A stretch of DNA of 47,179 nucleotides from Bacteroidota bacterium (GCA_947460255.1 CANHIS010000019.1:1-47179), one strand, 5' to 3'; counted from the stretch's first letter, positions 1 through 8,390 are shown. Notes: a model not told the origin generated them from the sequence alone. Made by a program: numbers and translations.

Positions 1-349
1 ACTAGGGGAACTCTGGATAGAATAAATCTATTCATCTCATTGCATCCTTCATTTATTTTTCTGAATGAAAAGCAAAAGACTACCGAATGTTTTTGCCATT
101 ACTTGCATAGAAAATCACATTAGGATAGACAAGTATTGCTTTGTTGAGATTGAGATAAATCGATTACAAGACAATTTTGAATTCTGTTTAGGTCCAAATT
201 GAATTTCTTTCGAAAGCGATATAAATGTTTATGATTAACCAAAAGGACAATCTGTTTATTCAACAAACGTCCTTTTGGTAAGCTGAAAGAAAATCAAGGT
301 TTTTGATTTTGGGTTAAGTTGAATAGAAGAGAACCGACATAAATCGTGT
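1..349. other. Gene-free left edge
   Basis: No open reading frame with coding character is visible on either strand in this AT-rich stretch. The only structured element is the 11-bp inverted repeat at 238-279, annotated separately. A gene may lie beyond the left edge, but nothing inside the window shows it. Confidence 0.6.
238..279. terminator. Stem-loop downstream of ssb
   Basis: ACCAAAAGGAC at 238-248 is exactly complementary to GTCCTTTTGGT at 269-279, with a 20-nt loop. It lies about 70 nt beyond the stop codon of the leftward ssb gene. The T-rich part is inside the stem and no long U tract follows, so this may be a weak terminator or an mRNA 3' stabilising hairpin. The inverted repeat is certain; the terminator role is inference. 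Confidence 0.5.
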
Positions 350-694
350 TTAGGCGTTTTTCTTATTTCCTGTTTTCAAGATTTCATTTGCATTGATTTC
401 AGTGATATATTTTTTAATGCCTTCCTTGTCGGTGTAATTTCGATTAATCAATTTGCCCTCAACAACAATTTCATTGCCTTTTTCTAAGTATTTCTGAGCG
501 AAATCAGCTTGTCGCCCCCACATTATAATATTATGCCACTGTGTTTCGCTCACAGGATTCCCTTCAGCATCTTTGTATTTTTCTGTTGTCGCTAAGCTAA
601 ATTTTGCAAGCTTTTTGCCACTTGTGAGTTCTTTGATTTCTGGATTTCCGCCTAAATTTCCGATCAGGCGAACTGAATTTCTTAAGTTGTTCAT
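350..694 (-). CDS. ssb: Short single-stranded DNA-binding protein (SSB paralogue)
   Basis: This 114-residue protein is a single OB fold of the bacterial SSB family. It opens with MNNLRNSVRLIGNLGGNPEI and contains the family blocks KLAKFSLAT (about 29-37), WHNIIMWG (about 53-60) and the KGNEIVVEGKL strand. SSB coats single-stranded DNA during replication, recombination and repair. It is shorter than a housekeeping SSB (usually 140-180 residues) because it stops straight after the OB fold at LKTGNKKNA. The flexible linker and the acidic DDDIPF-type tip that recruits partner proteins are both missing. Short tail-less SSBs are common as second copies in Bacteroidota chromosomes and on mobile elements. 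The gene stands alone, and a 10-bp palindrome lies 29 nt upstream of its start. Family membership is secure; its being an accessory copy is inference. Confidence 0.93.
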   Translation of the reverse strand: MNNLRNSVRLIGNLGGNPEIKELTSGKKLAKFSLATTEKYKDAEGNPVSETQWHNIIMWGRQADFAQKYLEKGNEIVVEGKLINRNYTDKEGIKKYITEINANEILKTGNKKNA

Positions 695-795
695 GGTTGT
701 AGTTCATTTGAGTTGAAAAAGAGGTGCGCACCCTGTTGTTCCGATTATCAATTGACACTGCAATGATACAGGGGCATTTTTGGTTTATCCGGCAA

Positions 796-836
796 TGAAA
801 CGGTTATAAACGATTATAAACGGTTAAATCGGATAT
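796..836 (+). repeat. Left copy of 41-bp inverted repeat, 10-bp phased
   Basis: Three consecutive 10-bp units are visible at 801-830: CGGTTATAAA, CGATTATAAA and CGGTTAAATC. The 41-bp segment reappears in inverted orientation at 4205-4245 with about 34 of 41 positions matching by eye. One unit per helical turn suggests a protein-binding array. A transposon end is the alternative, but no transposase is present between the copies. Confidence 0.7.
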
Positions 837-984
837 TTTAAAATAAGTAGAATTGAAATCAATTTACTGAAATCAAATGAATCTTTTAATTTCAGTGACT
901 TATGAGAATTAAATGGCTTATCAGGGATTGTAAACTTAATTTTAAATGCCGTAAAAGTTGATTAAATTTTACAAATATTCCTTT

Positions 985-1002
985 GTTGTGTTATAATACA
1001 AC
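985..1002. promoter_or_regulatory. Near-perfect 18-bp palindrome, candidate operator
   Basis: GTTGTGTTATAATACAAC matches its own reverse complement at 16 of 18 positions. It lies 74-91 nt upstream of the zinc-finger gene start, a normal operator distance. The central TTATAA core also occurs in the 10-bp repeats nearby. The palindrome is seen directly; that it binds a regulator is inference. Confidence 0.4.
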
Positions 1003-1075
1003 TTAAAATAGGTGTAAATATCTATGTTATGAATATGTTAATAGTTATACTTTCGAATCAAATCATAAATCTTCA

Positions 1076-1441
1076 ATGATGAATATTGAACCTAATAAGT
1101 GCATTGAGTGCGACGAGGTCATAATTGGACGCATCGATAAGAAGTATTGTAGCGATAGTTGTAGAAGTTCGCACAATAATAAACGTAGAGTTTTGAATCA
1201 ATCTAATGTCAAGAAAGTTAACATGATTCTTGTAAAAAATCGATCGATCTTGTATGATTTAAGTATACGCTTTCAGGAAGATTCTGTAATCACTACCTTC
1301 CAACTGAAGCTCATGGGATTTGATTTTGCATTTTTTACCCATCAAACAACCGACAGGAGAGGTAGATTGCTTTTCTTTTGTTACGACTTTGGTTATCAGC
1401 AATTAAATGGTAACAAAGTCAAAATCATTAGGAATATCTAG
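1076..1441 (+). CDS. Small zinc-finger protein (DUF2116-like, Bacteroidota type)
   Basis: This 121-residue protein has an N-terminal zinc ribbon: CIEC at about 9-12, then CSDSC at about 25-29 followed by RSSHNNKRR. I recognise the arrangement (Cys-x2-Cys, a GRxDKKYCSDSCR block, then Asn/Lys-rich residues) from a widespread, uncharacterised Bacteroidota family usually annotated as DUF2116-containing or hypothetical. The rest has a short basic helix (VKKVNMILVKNRSILYDL) and a beta-rich tail ending in an FFCYDFGYQQL block. The function is unknown; small zinc ribbons of this kind may bind nucleic acid or proteins. There are two adjacent ATGs (1076 and 1079) and either could start the protein. The stop lies 5 nt from the stop of the convergent gene at 1447, leaving no room for a separate terminator. 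Confidence 0.85.
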   Translation: MMNIEPNKCIECDEVIIGRIDKKYCSDSCRSSHNNKRRVLNQSNVKKVNMILVKNRSILYDLSIRFQEDSVITTFQLKLMGFDFAFFTHQTTDRRGRLLFFCYDFGYQQLNGNKVKIIRNI

Positions 1442-1446
1442 GTAAA

Positions 1447-2760
1447 CTACCAAGTGTATCTAACTCCACAAAACAATCCAAATTGGTTTTCATAGATTTT
1501 CCAATTGGGATGTTTCATTAAATATGTTCCTCTCACAGAAGTACTACCCTCGGTATAAATTGAGAAGGTATCGCTCAATTTGTATGCAATATTAATACCT
1601 GGTCTTAATGCCCAAATTCCTTTTCTAAAGCCTGATACGGGATAGCTAATTGAGTGATCACCTGCTTGAAAGAAAGTGCTCACATCACGCAATTGCATAT
1701 ACTCTGCCTGCAAAAGTGCTCGAAAGTCCCAATGTTTAAAGTCATTTATTGCATAAGTAAATCCAAGTCGGTAATGCGTGTATTTCATCCTGTGCAATAA
1801 CCGAACATCACTTTCACCTGGATTCTCGTTTAATATCTCCGAAACATCGTTGGAGTTTGTGATTTCATTGAATTGAAAATTTGTGCTCATATAAACTTGT
1901 GCATTTTGACCAGCAGTTGCTATCGTTTCATCTACAACCAATCTAGCTGCTGATGACCATTCGTTTGCTGATAAACCAAAATTCATATCTATAGCCCAGT
2001 TTTTCGTCAGATTATATTGCACACCGACATTAAATTGTTGCCCCTTTTCTGCTCTAAATGAAACCGTGTCTGCATGTGGATTTGCCATGATTAGATTTTG
2101 ATCGAATATCCCGTAGCCTGCATAAATGCTGAATAGTCGATAAGCCTTATCTAGTTGTTTTTCGGTAAAATCTCCAGTTATTGGCTCAATATTGCTAGTG
2201 ACAATCGAAACATCCTCCAGTTCATTTGATTCAAGTTTTGCAGGAACCGGATTCACCCAATTGTGAGAGAATTTTTGTTGATTGGCTAACTCTTCTGATG
2301 TAGGGATATAATCTTCTTTTACGTTTGGATTGCTTACTGAATTAATCTCGAACTCAGAATTTTCAATCGAAGGCTTGTGTACATCGAAAAGTCTTTCTGG
2401 TTTCGCAATTGGGGATGTTGATTCAGTGTATATCGGCTTTAACGCCGGTTTTGATTGTGACTTTGAAATGGGGGATTGGACTTCCCTTTTTCCTTCGTCA
2501 TTCTTCAATGCAAGTTTGTCTGACTGTGAGGAATTCAAAACGTGTTGATTTTCAACAGTATTCGTGAAGAAATACAAGCTACCGCTAGCAACTAAAATCG
2601 TAATCGCCACGCTAAAGCTCCAGAAGTAAATGGCTTTGCGTTTGTTTCCTTTGTTTAGCGATGATTCTATCTTTCCCCATACCGCTTCTGGGGCTGTGGT
2701 TTCGCCATTCTTGACCTTAGCTACAAGATCGTTGAAGCGTTTGTTTTGATTTTCCATCAT
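1447..2760 (-). CDS. Inner-membrane-anchored beta-barrel-like protein, putative anti-sigma partner
   Basis: This 437-residue protein has three parts. Residues 1-42 are cytoplasmic, with an anti-sigma-like start (RFNDLVAKVKNGETTAPEAVWGKIESSL). A single membrane helix spans about 43-65. A long Ser/Pro/Glu-rich linker (about 66-205) leads to a C-terminal beta-rich domain (about 207-437) with strand-like alternating blocks such as LFSIYAGYGIF, FNVGVQYNL and FGLFCGVRYTW. It ends in an aromatic residue, as outer-membrane barrels often do. Its start overlaps the stop of the sigma-factor gene (ATGA, 4 nt), so the two are translationally coupled. The layout is that of an ECF sigma factor and its membrane regulator, which in Bacteroidota can be fused to an outer-membrane-like domain. 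The anti-sigma role is inference from position and N-terminal shape. No HHCC zinc anti-sigma motif is seen. Confidence 0.75.
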   Translation of the reverse strand: MMENQNKRFNDLVAKVKNGETTAPEAVWGKIESSLNKGNKRKAIYFWSFSVAITILVASGSLYFFTNTVENQHVLNSSQSDKLALKNDEGKREVQSPISKSQSKPALKPIYTESTSPIAKPERLFDVHKPSIENSEFEINSVSNPNVKEDYIPTSEELANQQKFSHNWVNPVPAKLESNELEDVSIVTSNIEPITGDFTEKQLDKAYRLFSIYAGYGIFDQNLIMANPHADTVSFRAEKGQQFNVGVQYNLTKNWAIDMNFGLSANEWSSAARLVVDETIATAGQNAQVYMSTNFQFNEITNSNDVSEILNENPGESDVRLLHRMKYTHYRLGFTYAINDFKHWDFRALLQAEYMQLRDVSTFFQAGDHSISYPVSGFRKGIWALRPGINIAYKLSDTFSIYTEGSTSVRGTYLMKHPNWKIYENQFGLFCGVRYTW

Positions 2761-3308
2761 GCAATCCTATATTTTGCAGGGAGATGCTCTTCCTGTTGAA
2801 TGAATTTTTGAAGAAGTGCGCGTGCTCTTGCGAACTGACTTCTTGAAGTACTTTCTGAAATTCCCATCATTTCGCCAATTTCTGCATGATCATAACCTTC
2901 AATTGCGTATAAATTGAAAACGGCTCTGTATCCTGCAGGAAGTTTAGCGATAAGATTAAGAATCATTTTTTCGTTTAAATTGTCTGACGCATCTAAGTGA
3001 AGAATAAATTTTCTCTCATCTATTTCTTCAGTTAACTGCATTCTTTTGTTTTTTCTTAGCCACTGAAGAGCAGTATTTACTGTAATTCGCATCGACCAGC
3101 CCATGAAATCTCCACGTTCGTCGTACTGACTAACTTTGGTTAGGATGGTGATAAATGAATCGTGTAAGATGTCGGATGCGTCTTCAGAGTTAGGTGCATA
3201 CCTCAAACAAATGTGATACAACCGGGCAGAAATCGTCTCATAGAGAATTTTTTGAGCTTCTCTTTTCCCACTCTTGCAGGCATCAATCAATGACTTACTT
3301 ATCTGCAA
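2757..3308 (-). CDS. ECF-type RNA polymerase sigma factor
   Basis: This 183-residue sigma-70 family protein directs RNA polymerase to a stress or envelope regulon. Region 2 covers about 20-88, with EDASDILHDSFITILTKV and the promoter-melting part GWSMRITVNTALQWLRK. Region 4 covers about 115-170, with LPAGYRAVFNLYAIEGYDH and the helix-turn-helix HAEIGEMMGISESTSRSQFARAR. The frame contains no ATG before about residue 68, although the family's N-terminal helix is clearly encoded (ISKSLIDACKSGKREAQ), so translation most likely starts at TTG (3308). An in-frame stop lies a short way upstream. The downstream overlapping gene is its probable membrane-bound regulator. No promoter matching the Bacteroidota consensus was found in the 110 nt upstream. 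ECF sigma factors often read their own promoter, which could explain this. Confidence 0.93.
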   Translation of the reverse strand: MQISKSLIDACKSGKREAQKILYETISARLYHICLRYAPNSEDASDILHDSFITILTKVSQYDERGDFMGWSMRITVNTALQWLRKNKRMQLTEEIDERKFILHLDASDNLNEKMILNLIAKLPAGYRAVFNLYAIEGYDHAEIGEMMGISESTSRSQFARARALLQKFIQQEEHLPAKYRIA

Positions 3309-4204
3309 ATGCTTGACGATCTGTTTTCAGACTCTTTTTGTTGTTGTGTATTTTTATAATGGCAATTTCTTCATAGTTTAAAGATGAAAAGTGCCTAAAA
3401 GGCGCTGCATGAAGATAAACTTTTTCTACAATCTAATTTTGATCTCTTGCCAATTTTAAGTGTTACGAATCGGATTTATTGAATTTTACAGTTGATTTTA
3501 ATTTTTTGCTGTACGTGAAACGCGTAAGATATTGATTATGTTATCATTGCAAAACGACTTCTTTTTTCTCTTTGGGAGTCGGATGTTTTTTATCTTTTTA
3601 ACGTGCACATTACTAGATAACTAAGTATTGGTAGTCTTTATTTGTCATCTGCTTGCTTTCAACCTGTAATGGTAATGATATCAATTTTTTCGCTGAGTGA
3701 ATATGCGATATTGAGACTTTGCTGCTGAAAAATTACTAAACGCTGATAAAATTTCTTGCTGGTTTGGAGTGAACGTATGTATAGGCTTTCAGTTTTTTTT
3801 AATGTTTACTGCATAAGATCATCTTAAGATGCATATATAGAGGCATTTGAAAAAATGTTCTTTCGTTTTTATGTTGTAGTCTTCGTTTACTTGTAAGTTA
3901 TAAGTTTCATATAATTAGGTATTTAGTAATCTTTTAAAGTGCTTGGTTTTTTACATTTGTTTAATTGACGCTAGATACCCTGAAAAAACTTCAATAATTG
4001 ACTTGAGAATTCTGTAAGGTTATGGTATTGAGATATTTGAATTTACATCATCATAGCAAAATGCTATTGTTTTTATATACACTTCTTTGATCAGTACTTT
4101 TCACTTTAATGTTTGCTTGTAAGCTTCAAATGTTAATAGAATCTCCATTGCAGCTAACTTCTCTGGATCAATGTGCTGTTAAAATTGGGTTTAAATAACT
4201 TCCC

Positions 4205-4245
4205 ATATCCGATTTATTCGATTATAATCGTTTCTAATCGGTTAA
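4205..4245 (-). repeat. Right copy of 41-bp inverted repeat, 10-bp phased
   Basis: On the plus strand the 10-bp units are GATTTATTCG, ATTATAATCG and TTTCTAATCG (4211-4240). They are the reverse complement of the left copy at 796-836; the first 12 aligned positions are identical and about 34 of 41 overall. The two copies face each other across about 3.4 kb that holds the zinc-finger and sigma-factor loci. Confidence 0.7.
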
Positions 4246-4280
4246 TTCTTTTTCGAATAACTTGAATGTCCGAAATTTGA

Positions 4281-4308
4281 TCTGGGGTCAGAGGGAACTG
4301 GCCCCGGA
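4281..4308. repeat. GC-rich stem-loop in AT-rich spacer
   Basis: CTGGGGTCAG (4282-4291) pairs along its whole length with CTGGCCCCGG (4298-4307), counting two G-U pairs, around a 6-nt AGGGAA loop. An extra T-A pair closes the base. There is no following T run, so it does not look like an intrinsic terminator. A GC-rich imperfect hairpin isolated in AT-rich DNA resembles REP-type elements, but only this one copy was seen in the window. Confidence 0.5.
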
Positions 4309-4430
4309 CAGAAAGAATCCTAATCAGCTTATTGTCATTGATATAAATCTTTAGTAGTTTCATCAGATATCAATAATCATTTTGTGAATTGTAAAATCGA
4401 CAACAACAAAAGTAACTCAGTGTTAGCCCC

Positions 4431-4460
4431 TTGTTTTCCTGATGGCCTTTCTTATATTTG
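4431..4460 (+). promoter_or_regulatory. Promoter of the riboswitch-metH transcript
   Basis: TTG at 4431-4433 is followed after 19 nt by TATATTTG at 4453-4460, an exact match to the Bacteroidota TAnnTTTG -7 element with normal spacing to the -33 element. Transcription would begin around 4464-4467, some 15-18 nt before the first base of the SAM riboswitch. The agreement of promoter, aptamer start and gene makes this the best-supported promoter in the window. Confidence 0.75.
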
Positions 4461-4481
4461 CCGAAAGTTCATTGAAGTTTA

Positions 4482-4580
4482 CTTATCCAGAAAGACCGAG
4501 GGAATAGGCCCTTTGACGTCTTGGCAACCCCTTTTTAAGTACGGTGCCAATTCCTAGTCCCGTTCTTGGGAGCAGATAAG
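4482..4580 (+). ncRNA. SAM-I (S-box) riboswitch
   Basis: The element has the conserved SAM-I blocks in order: P1 5' strand CTTATC (4482-4487), CCGAGGGA (4496-4503), TAGGCCCTTTGA (4505-4516), TTGGCAACC (4521-4529), ACGGTGCCAATTCC (4541-4554), and P1 3' strand GATAAG (4575-4580). These form the kink-turn and the S-adenosylmethionine pocket. When SAM is plentiful the aptamer lowers expression of the methionine synthase gene 74 nt downstream. No strong intrinsic terminator follows P1; there is only a 4-bp GGCT/AGCC hairpin (4601-4611) before ATTTTT. The switch may therefore act on translation or through a weak terminator. The aptamer call rests on a clear consensus match; the mechanism is open. 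Confidence 0.95.
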
Positions 4581-4654
4581 CATGAATTCATTCCGATTCA
4601 GGCTGCCAGCCCCAATTTTTCTGCTAAGCATTACTTCGACATTTAGATTCGACT

Positions 4655-7600
4655 ATGTCCGTACTGCAAGAACAATTAAATAAAAGAATTTTGGTGCTCG
4701 ATGGTGCCATGGGAACAATGATTCAGCGTCACCAATTGGAAGAGGAAGACTTTCGAAAAGGGCATTTTGAAAACCATCAACATTCTTTAAAAGGCAATAA
4801 CGATTTATTAGCCCTCACGAGGCCTGAAATTATTCGCGGAATTCACGAAGAGTACTTCGAAGCAGGCGCCGATATTGCCGAAACCAATACCTTTAGCGCT
4901 ACAAGTATTGCTCAGGCTGATTATCACCTCGAACATATTGTGTATGATCTCAATGTAGCTGCGGCTAAATTAGCCAAACAAGCAGCTGATAAATACACTG
5001 CACTAACGCCTGAAAAACCTCGATTTGTAGCTGGTTCTATCGGACCAACAAACAGAACCGCTAGTATTTCTCCAGATGTAAATGATCCTGGATATCGCGC
5101 AATTACTTTCGATGAACTTGTGGAGTCATACACCGAACAAGTTCGCGGCTTGATTGATGGCGGTGTAGATATTCTTTTGGTGGAAACGGTTTTTGACACA
5201 CTCAACGCGAAAGCAGCATTGTTTGCGATTGATAAGTTCTGTGAAAAAATAGGTCGTAAAATGCCTGTAATGGTTTCAGGAACGATCACAGATCAAAGCG
5301 GTAGAACATTAACTGGGCAAACTGCTGAAGCGTTTTTGTATTCCGTGTCTCACATCGATCTATTGTCGGTTGGTTTTAATTGTGCTCTTGGTGCTCGCCA
5401 GTTGCGTCCTTATGTTGAAACATTGGCCAAGAATTCCAAATTCAGGATTTCAGCGCATCCAAATGCTGGTTTACCAAATGCTTTTGGGCAATACGACGAA
5501 ACTCCAGAGCAAATGGGGGCTCAAATCCGAGAGTATCTCGACAACAACATTATTAATATTATTGGTGGATGCTGCGGAACTACTCCTCCTCACATCAAAG
5601 AGATCGCGCGCATAGCGGCTGAATATAAGCCGCACCAAATTCCAGACCTCGAGCCGATGCCATTTTACTCCGGTTTGGAGCCCGTTACCATTCGCCCTGA
5701 AACTAACTTTGTAAATATTGGCGAGCGAACCAATGTAACAGGATCAAGAAAATTTGCCCGATTGATCACGGAAGGAAACTACGAAGAAGCCCTTACCGTT
5801 GCGCTTCACCAAGTGGAAGGTGGTGCTCAAGTACTCGATGTGAACATGGATGAGGGCATGCTCGATTCTGAAGCTGCGATGGTTCGTTTTCTTAATATGA
5901 TGGCCGCTGAGCCAGATATTGCGAAGCTTCCAGTGATGATCGACTCTTCAAAATGGAGCGTTATCGAAGCCGGATTGAAATGCGTGCAAGGGAAGTCGAT
6001 TGTTAACTCGATTTCACTGAAGGAAGGCGAAGAAAAATTTATCGAACAAGCTTCCTTGGTGAAACGCTACGGCGCCGCAGTGGTTGTTATGGCTTTCGAT
6101 GAGCAAGGGCAAGCTGATTCCTTCGAACGAAGAATCGAAATCGTGCAACGCGCTTACAACATCCTCACCCAAAAAATTGGTTTTCCGGCTACAGACATCA
6201 TTTTCGATCCTAACATCCTAACTGTAGCAACAGGAATTGAAGAGCATAACAATTATGCAGTAGATTTTATCAATGCCACAAGATGGATCAAGCAAAATCT
6301 GCCTGGATGCCGCGTTAGTGGGGGTGTTTCTAATATTTCTTTCTCTTTCAGAGGAAACGACCATGTTCGCGAAGCGATGCACAGTGCATTTCTGTATCAT
6401 GCTATCAAAGCTGGTCTCGACATGGGGATTGTAAATGCTGGACAGCTTGAAGTGTATGAAGAAATTCCCAAAGACCTACTCGAAAGGGTAGAGGATGTAC
6501 TCCTAAACCGTAGAAATGATGCCACTGAGCGATTGGTAGAATTTGCTGAAACGATTAAATCAAAAGGGAAAGTTCAAGAGAAAGATGAAGAGTGGAGAAA
6601 AATGCCAGTTAAAGCCCGACTCTCTCACGCTTTGATCAAGGGAATTGTTGAATACATCGACGAAGATACCGAAGAGTGCCGTCAGCTGTTTGATCGTCCA
6701 CTTCAAGTAATTGAAGGTCCTTTGATGGATGGGATGAACATAGTAGGTGATTTATTCGGAACGGGGAAAATGTTTTTGCCTCAAGTGGTGAAGTCTGCAC
6801 GTGTAATGAAAAAGGCTGTAGCTTATTTGCTTCCTTATATAGAAGCTGAAAAGCAAGCTGGAGGTTCTAGCAGTAACGGTAAGATTTTGATGGCAACTGT
6901 GAAAGGTGATGTGCACGATATCGGTAAAAATATCGTTGGCGTGGTGCTTGGTTGTAACAACTACGAAGTGGTTGATATCGGAGTCATGGTGCCCTATCAG
7001 AAGATTCTAGATACAGCCAAAGAAATCGGAGCTGATATTATTGGCCTAAGTGGATTAATTACTCCGTCGCTGGATGAAATGGTTACTGTGGCTAAGGAAA
7101 TGGAGAAGCAAGGATTTAAAATCCCATTGCTAATCGGTGGTGCTACTACTTCAAAAACCCATACAGCTGTTAAAATTTCTCAGTTTTACTCGGGACCTGT
7201 AGTACACGTTTTGGATGCTTCCCGATCTGTTCCTGTGGCTGGTTCTTTGTTAAATCCAGAGCTCAACGGTGCGTTTATGTCGGAGCTTGATGCTGAATAT
7301 CAGAAAATTAGAGAACAACATGCTGGCAGAACAGCAACCAAAGAATACTTGAAGATTGAGGACGCTCGAAAAAACAAAACTCAAGTTGTATTCAAACAAG
7401 AATATTCTCCAAAGCCTAGTTTTACTGGCGTGAAAGCATTCGAAGCATACGACTTAGCTGAACTCGCAAAGTATATCGATTGGACGCCTTTCTTCGCCAC
7501 ATGGGAATTGTACGGAAAGTATCCAGCGATTCTTGAAGATGCCATTGTAGGTGAAGAAGCAAGCAAAGTTTTGGTAGATGCACAGCGGATGTTGAAACAA

Positions 7601-8341
7601 ATAATTGATGAGAAGTGGCTCACTGCCAATGCTGTAGTTGGAATTTGGCCTGCAGCTTCAATTGGCGATGATATCGAAATTTATACAGACGAATCGAGAA
7701 GTTCCATCCTTAATACAGTCCACAATCTTCGTCAACAAAACAAGAAAACTGCTGGCCAATCCAATTACTGCTTGAGCGATTTTGTTGCACCGAAAGGTTC
7801 TGAAGTGAAGGATTATGTTGGAGGCTTTGCAGTAACTTCTGGAATTGGAATTGAAGAACACGTAGCGCGTTTCGAAGCTAATCATGATGACTACAGTGCT
7901 ATCATGTTGAAGGCCTTGGCTGATCGACTTGCTGAGGCATTCGCAGAACGACTGCACCAACGGTTCAGGATGGAATTGTGGGGATATGCTTCAAACGAAA
8001 CGCTGTCGAATGACGAATTGATCACCGAAAAATATCGTGGTATTCGTCCTGCGCCAGGTTATCCAGCCTGCCCAGATCACACCGAAAAAGGTTTGTTGTT
8101 CGAAATCCTTGATGCATCAAAACTTACTGGAATTTCACTCACAGAAAGTTACGCAATGTATCCAACTGCAGCGGTAAGTGGCTGGTATTTCGGGCATCCA
8201 GAAAGCAAGTATTTCGGATTAGGTAAAATAGAGCGCGACCAAGTTGAAGATTATGCGCAAAGAAAGGGTTACTCTTTAGAAGAGATGGAACGTTGGTTAA
8301 GTCCAGTATTAGCTTACGAACCTTCAACTATTAATGCCTAA
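4655..8341 (+). CDS. metH: Cobalamin-dependent methionine synthase, full length
   Basis: This 1228-residue enzyme transfers a methyl group from 5-methyltetrahydrofolate to homocysteine through cobalamin, in the cytoplasm. All modules are present in one chain. The homocysteine-binding barrel covers about 1-325, with zinc ligands Cys243 (GFNCALG) and Cys306-Cys307 ([10 protein letters not shown]). The pterin-binding domain covers about 350-640 ([14 protein letters not shown]). The cap and cobalamin-binding domain covers about 645-890, with the base-off motif GDVHDIG at 751-757 and lower ligand His754. The C-terminal activation domain, which binds SAM, covers about 900-1228 and ends in [18 protein letters not shown]. 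Length agrees with E. coli MetH (about 1227). The ATG fits the homology start. Control is through the SAM-I riboswitch upstream, so the reaction product's derivative shuts the gene off. Confidence 0.98.
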   Translation: MSVLQEQLNKRILVLDGAMGTMIQRHQLEEEDFRKGHFENHQHSLKGNNDLLALTRPEIIRGIHEEYFEAGADIAETNTFSATSIAQADYHLEHIVYDLNVAAAKLAKQAADKYTALTPEKPRFVAGSIGPTNRTASISPDVNDPGYRAITFDELVESYTEQVRGLIDGGVDILLVETVFDTLNAKAALFAIDKFCEKIGRKMPVMVSGTITDQSGRTLTGQTAEAFLYSVSHIDLLSVGFNCALGARQLRPYVETLAKNSKFRISAHPNAGLPNAFGQYDETPEQMGAQIREYLDNNIINIIGGCCGTTPPHIKEIARIAAEYKPHQIPDLEPMPFYSGLEPVTIRPETNFVNIGERTNVTGSRKFARLITEGNYEEALTVALHQVEGGAQVLDVNMDEGMLDSEAAMVRFLNMMAAEPDIAKLPVMIDSSKWSVIEAGLKCVQGKSIVNSISLKEGEEKFIEQASLVKRYGAAVVVMAFDEQGQADSFERRIEIVQRAYNILTQKIGFPATDIIFDPNILTVATGIEEHNNYAVDFINATRWIKQNLPGCRVSGGVSNISFSFRGNDHVREAMHSAFLYHAIKAGLDMGIVNAGQLEVYEEIPKDLLERVEDVLLNRRNDATERLVEFAETIKSKGKVQEKDEEWRKMPVKARLSHALIKGIVEYIDEDTEECRQLFDRPLQVIEGPLMDGMNIVGDLFGTGKMFLPQVVKSARVMKKAVAYLLPYIEAEKQAGGSSSNGKILMATVKGDVHDIGKNIVGVVLGCNNYEVVDIGVMVPYQKILDTAKEIGADIIGLSGLITPSLDEMVTVAKEMEKQGFKIPLLIGGATTSKTHTAVKISQFYSGPVVHVLDASRSVPVAGSLLNPELNGAFMSELDAEYQKIREQHAGRTATKEYLKIEDARKNKTQVVFKQEYSPKPSFTGVKAFEAYDLAELAKYIDWTPFFATWELYGKYPAILEDAIVGEEASKVLVDAQRMLKQIIDEKWLTANAVVGIWPAASIGDDIEIYTDESRSSILNTVHNLRQQNKKTAGQSNYCLSDFVAPKGSEVKDYVGGFAVTSGIGIEEHVARFEANHDDYSAIMLKALADRLAEAFAERLHQRFRMELWGYASNETLSNDELITEKYRGIRPAPGYPACPDHTEKGLLFEILDASKLTGISLTESYAMYPTAAVSGWYFGHPESKYFGLGKIERDQVEDYAQRKGYSLEEMERWLSPVLAYEPSTINA

Positions 8342-8355
8342 ACAATTCATTTCAT

Positions 8356-8390
8356 GGCCGGGCAACTCATTGAGATTGTCCGGCCTTTTA
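8356..8390 (+). terminator. Intrinsic terminator of metH
   Basis: GGCCGGGCAA (8356-8365) pairs with TTGTCCGGCC (8376-8385), ten pairs including one G-U, with a 10-nt loop, and is followed by TTTTAATTTT. It lies 15 nt past the metH stop, so the riboswitch-metH transcript is monocistronic. Confidence 0.85.

Larger units (their letters stand above)
695..1075. other. Divergent intergenic region with palindromes and repeat
   Basis: This 381-bp region separates the leftward ssb from the rightward zinc-finger gene and must hold both promoters. It contains a perfect 10-bp palindrome GGTGCGCACC at 723-732, the 10-bp phased repeat at 796-836, and a near-perfect 18-bp palindrome at 985-1002. No coding sequence or RNA gene is seen. 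Confidence 0.6.
3309..4430. other. About 1.1 kb AT-rich region without genes
   Basis: No convincing coding sequence is seen on either strand. The longest hydrophobic ATG-initiated frame noticed (3538-3624, 28 codons) has no supporting context. The region is richer in A and T than the flanking genes. It contains the right-hand copy of the inverted repeat (4205-4245) and a GC-rich hairpin (4281-4308). It may be decayed accessory DNA or an untranslated transcript. Confidence 0.55.

Noticed and set aside
3538-3624. 28-codon hydrophobic ORF in the AT-rich spacer
   Set aside because: Very short, no neighbour support and Phe-rich content expected from T-rich DNA.
796-4245. Repeat-bracketed segment as an intact transposon or integrated element
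   Set aside because: No transposase or recombinase is encoded inside, no target-site duplication was found, and repeats of integrase att sites would be direct, not inverted. The repeats themselves are retained as a finding.
4924-8327. Several antisense ORFs inside metH (and similar ones in purL, purB, glpK and the helicase)
   Set aside because: They are shadows of the coding frame, with no start context, family motifs or consistent amino-acid composition.
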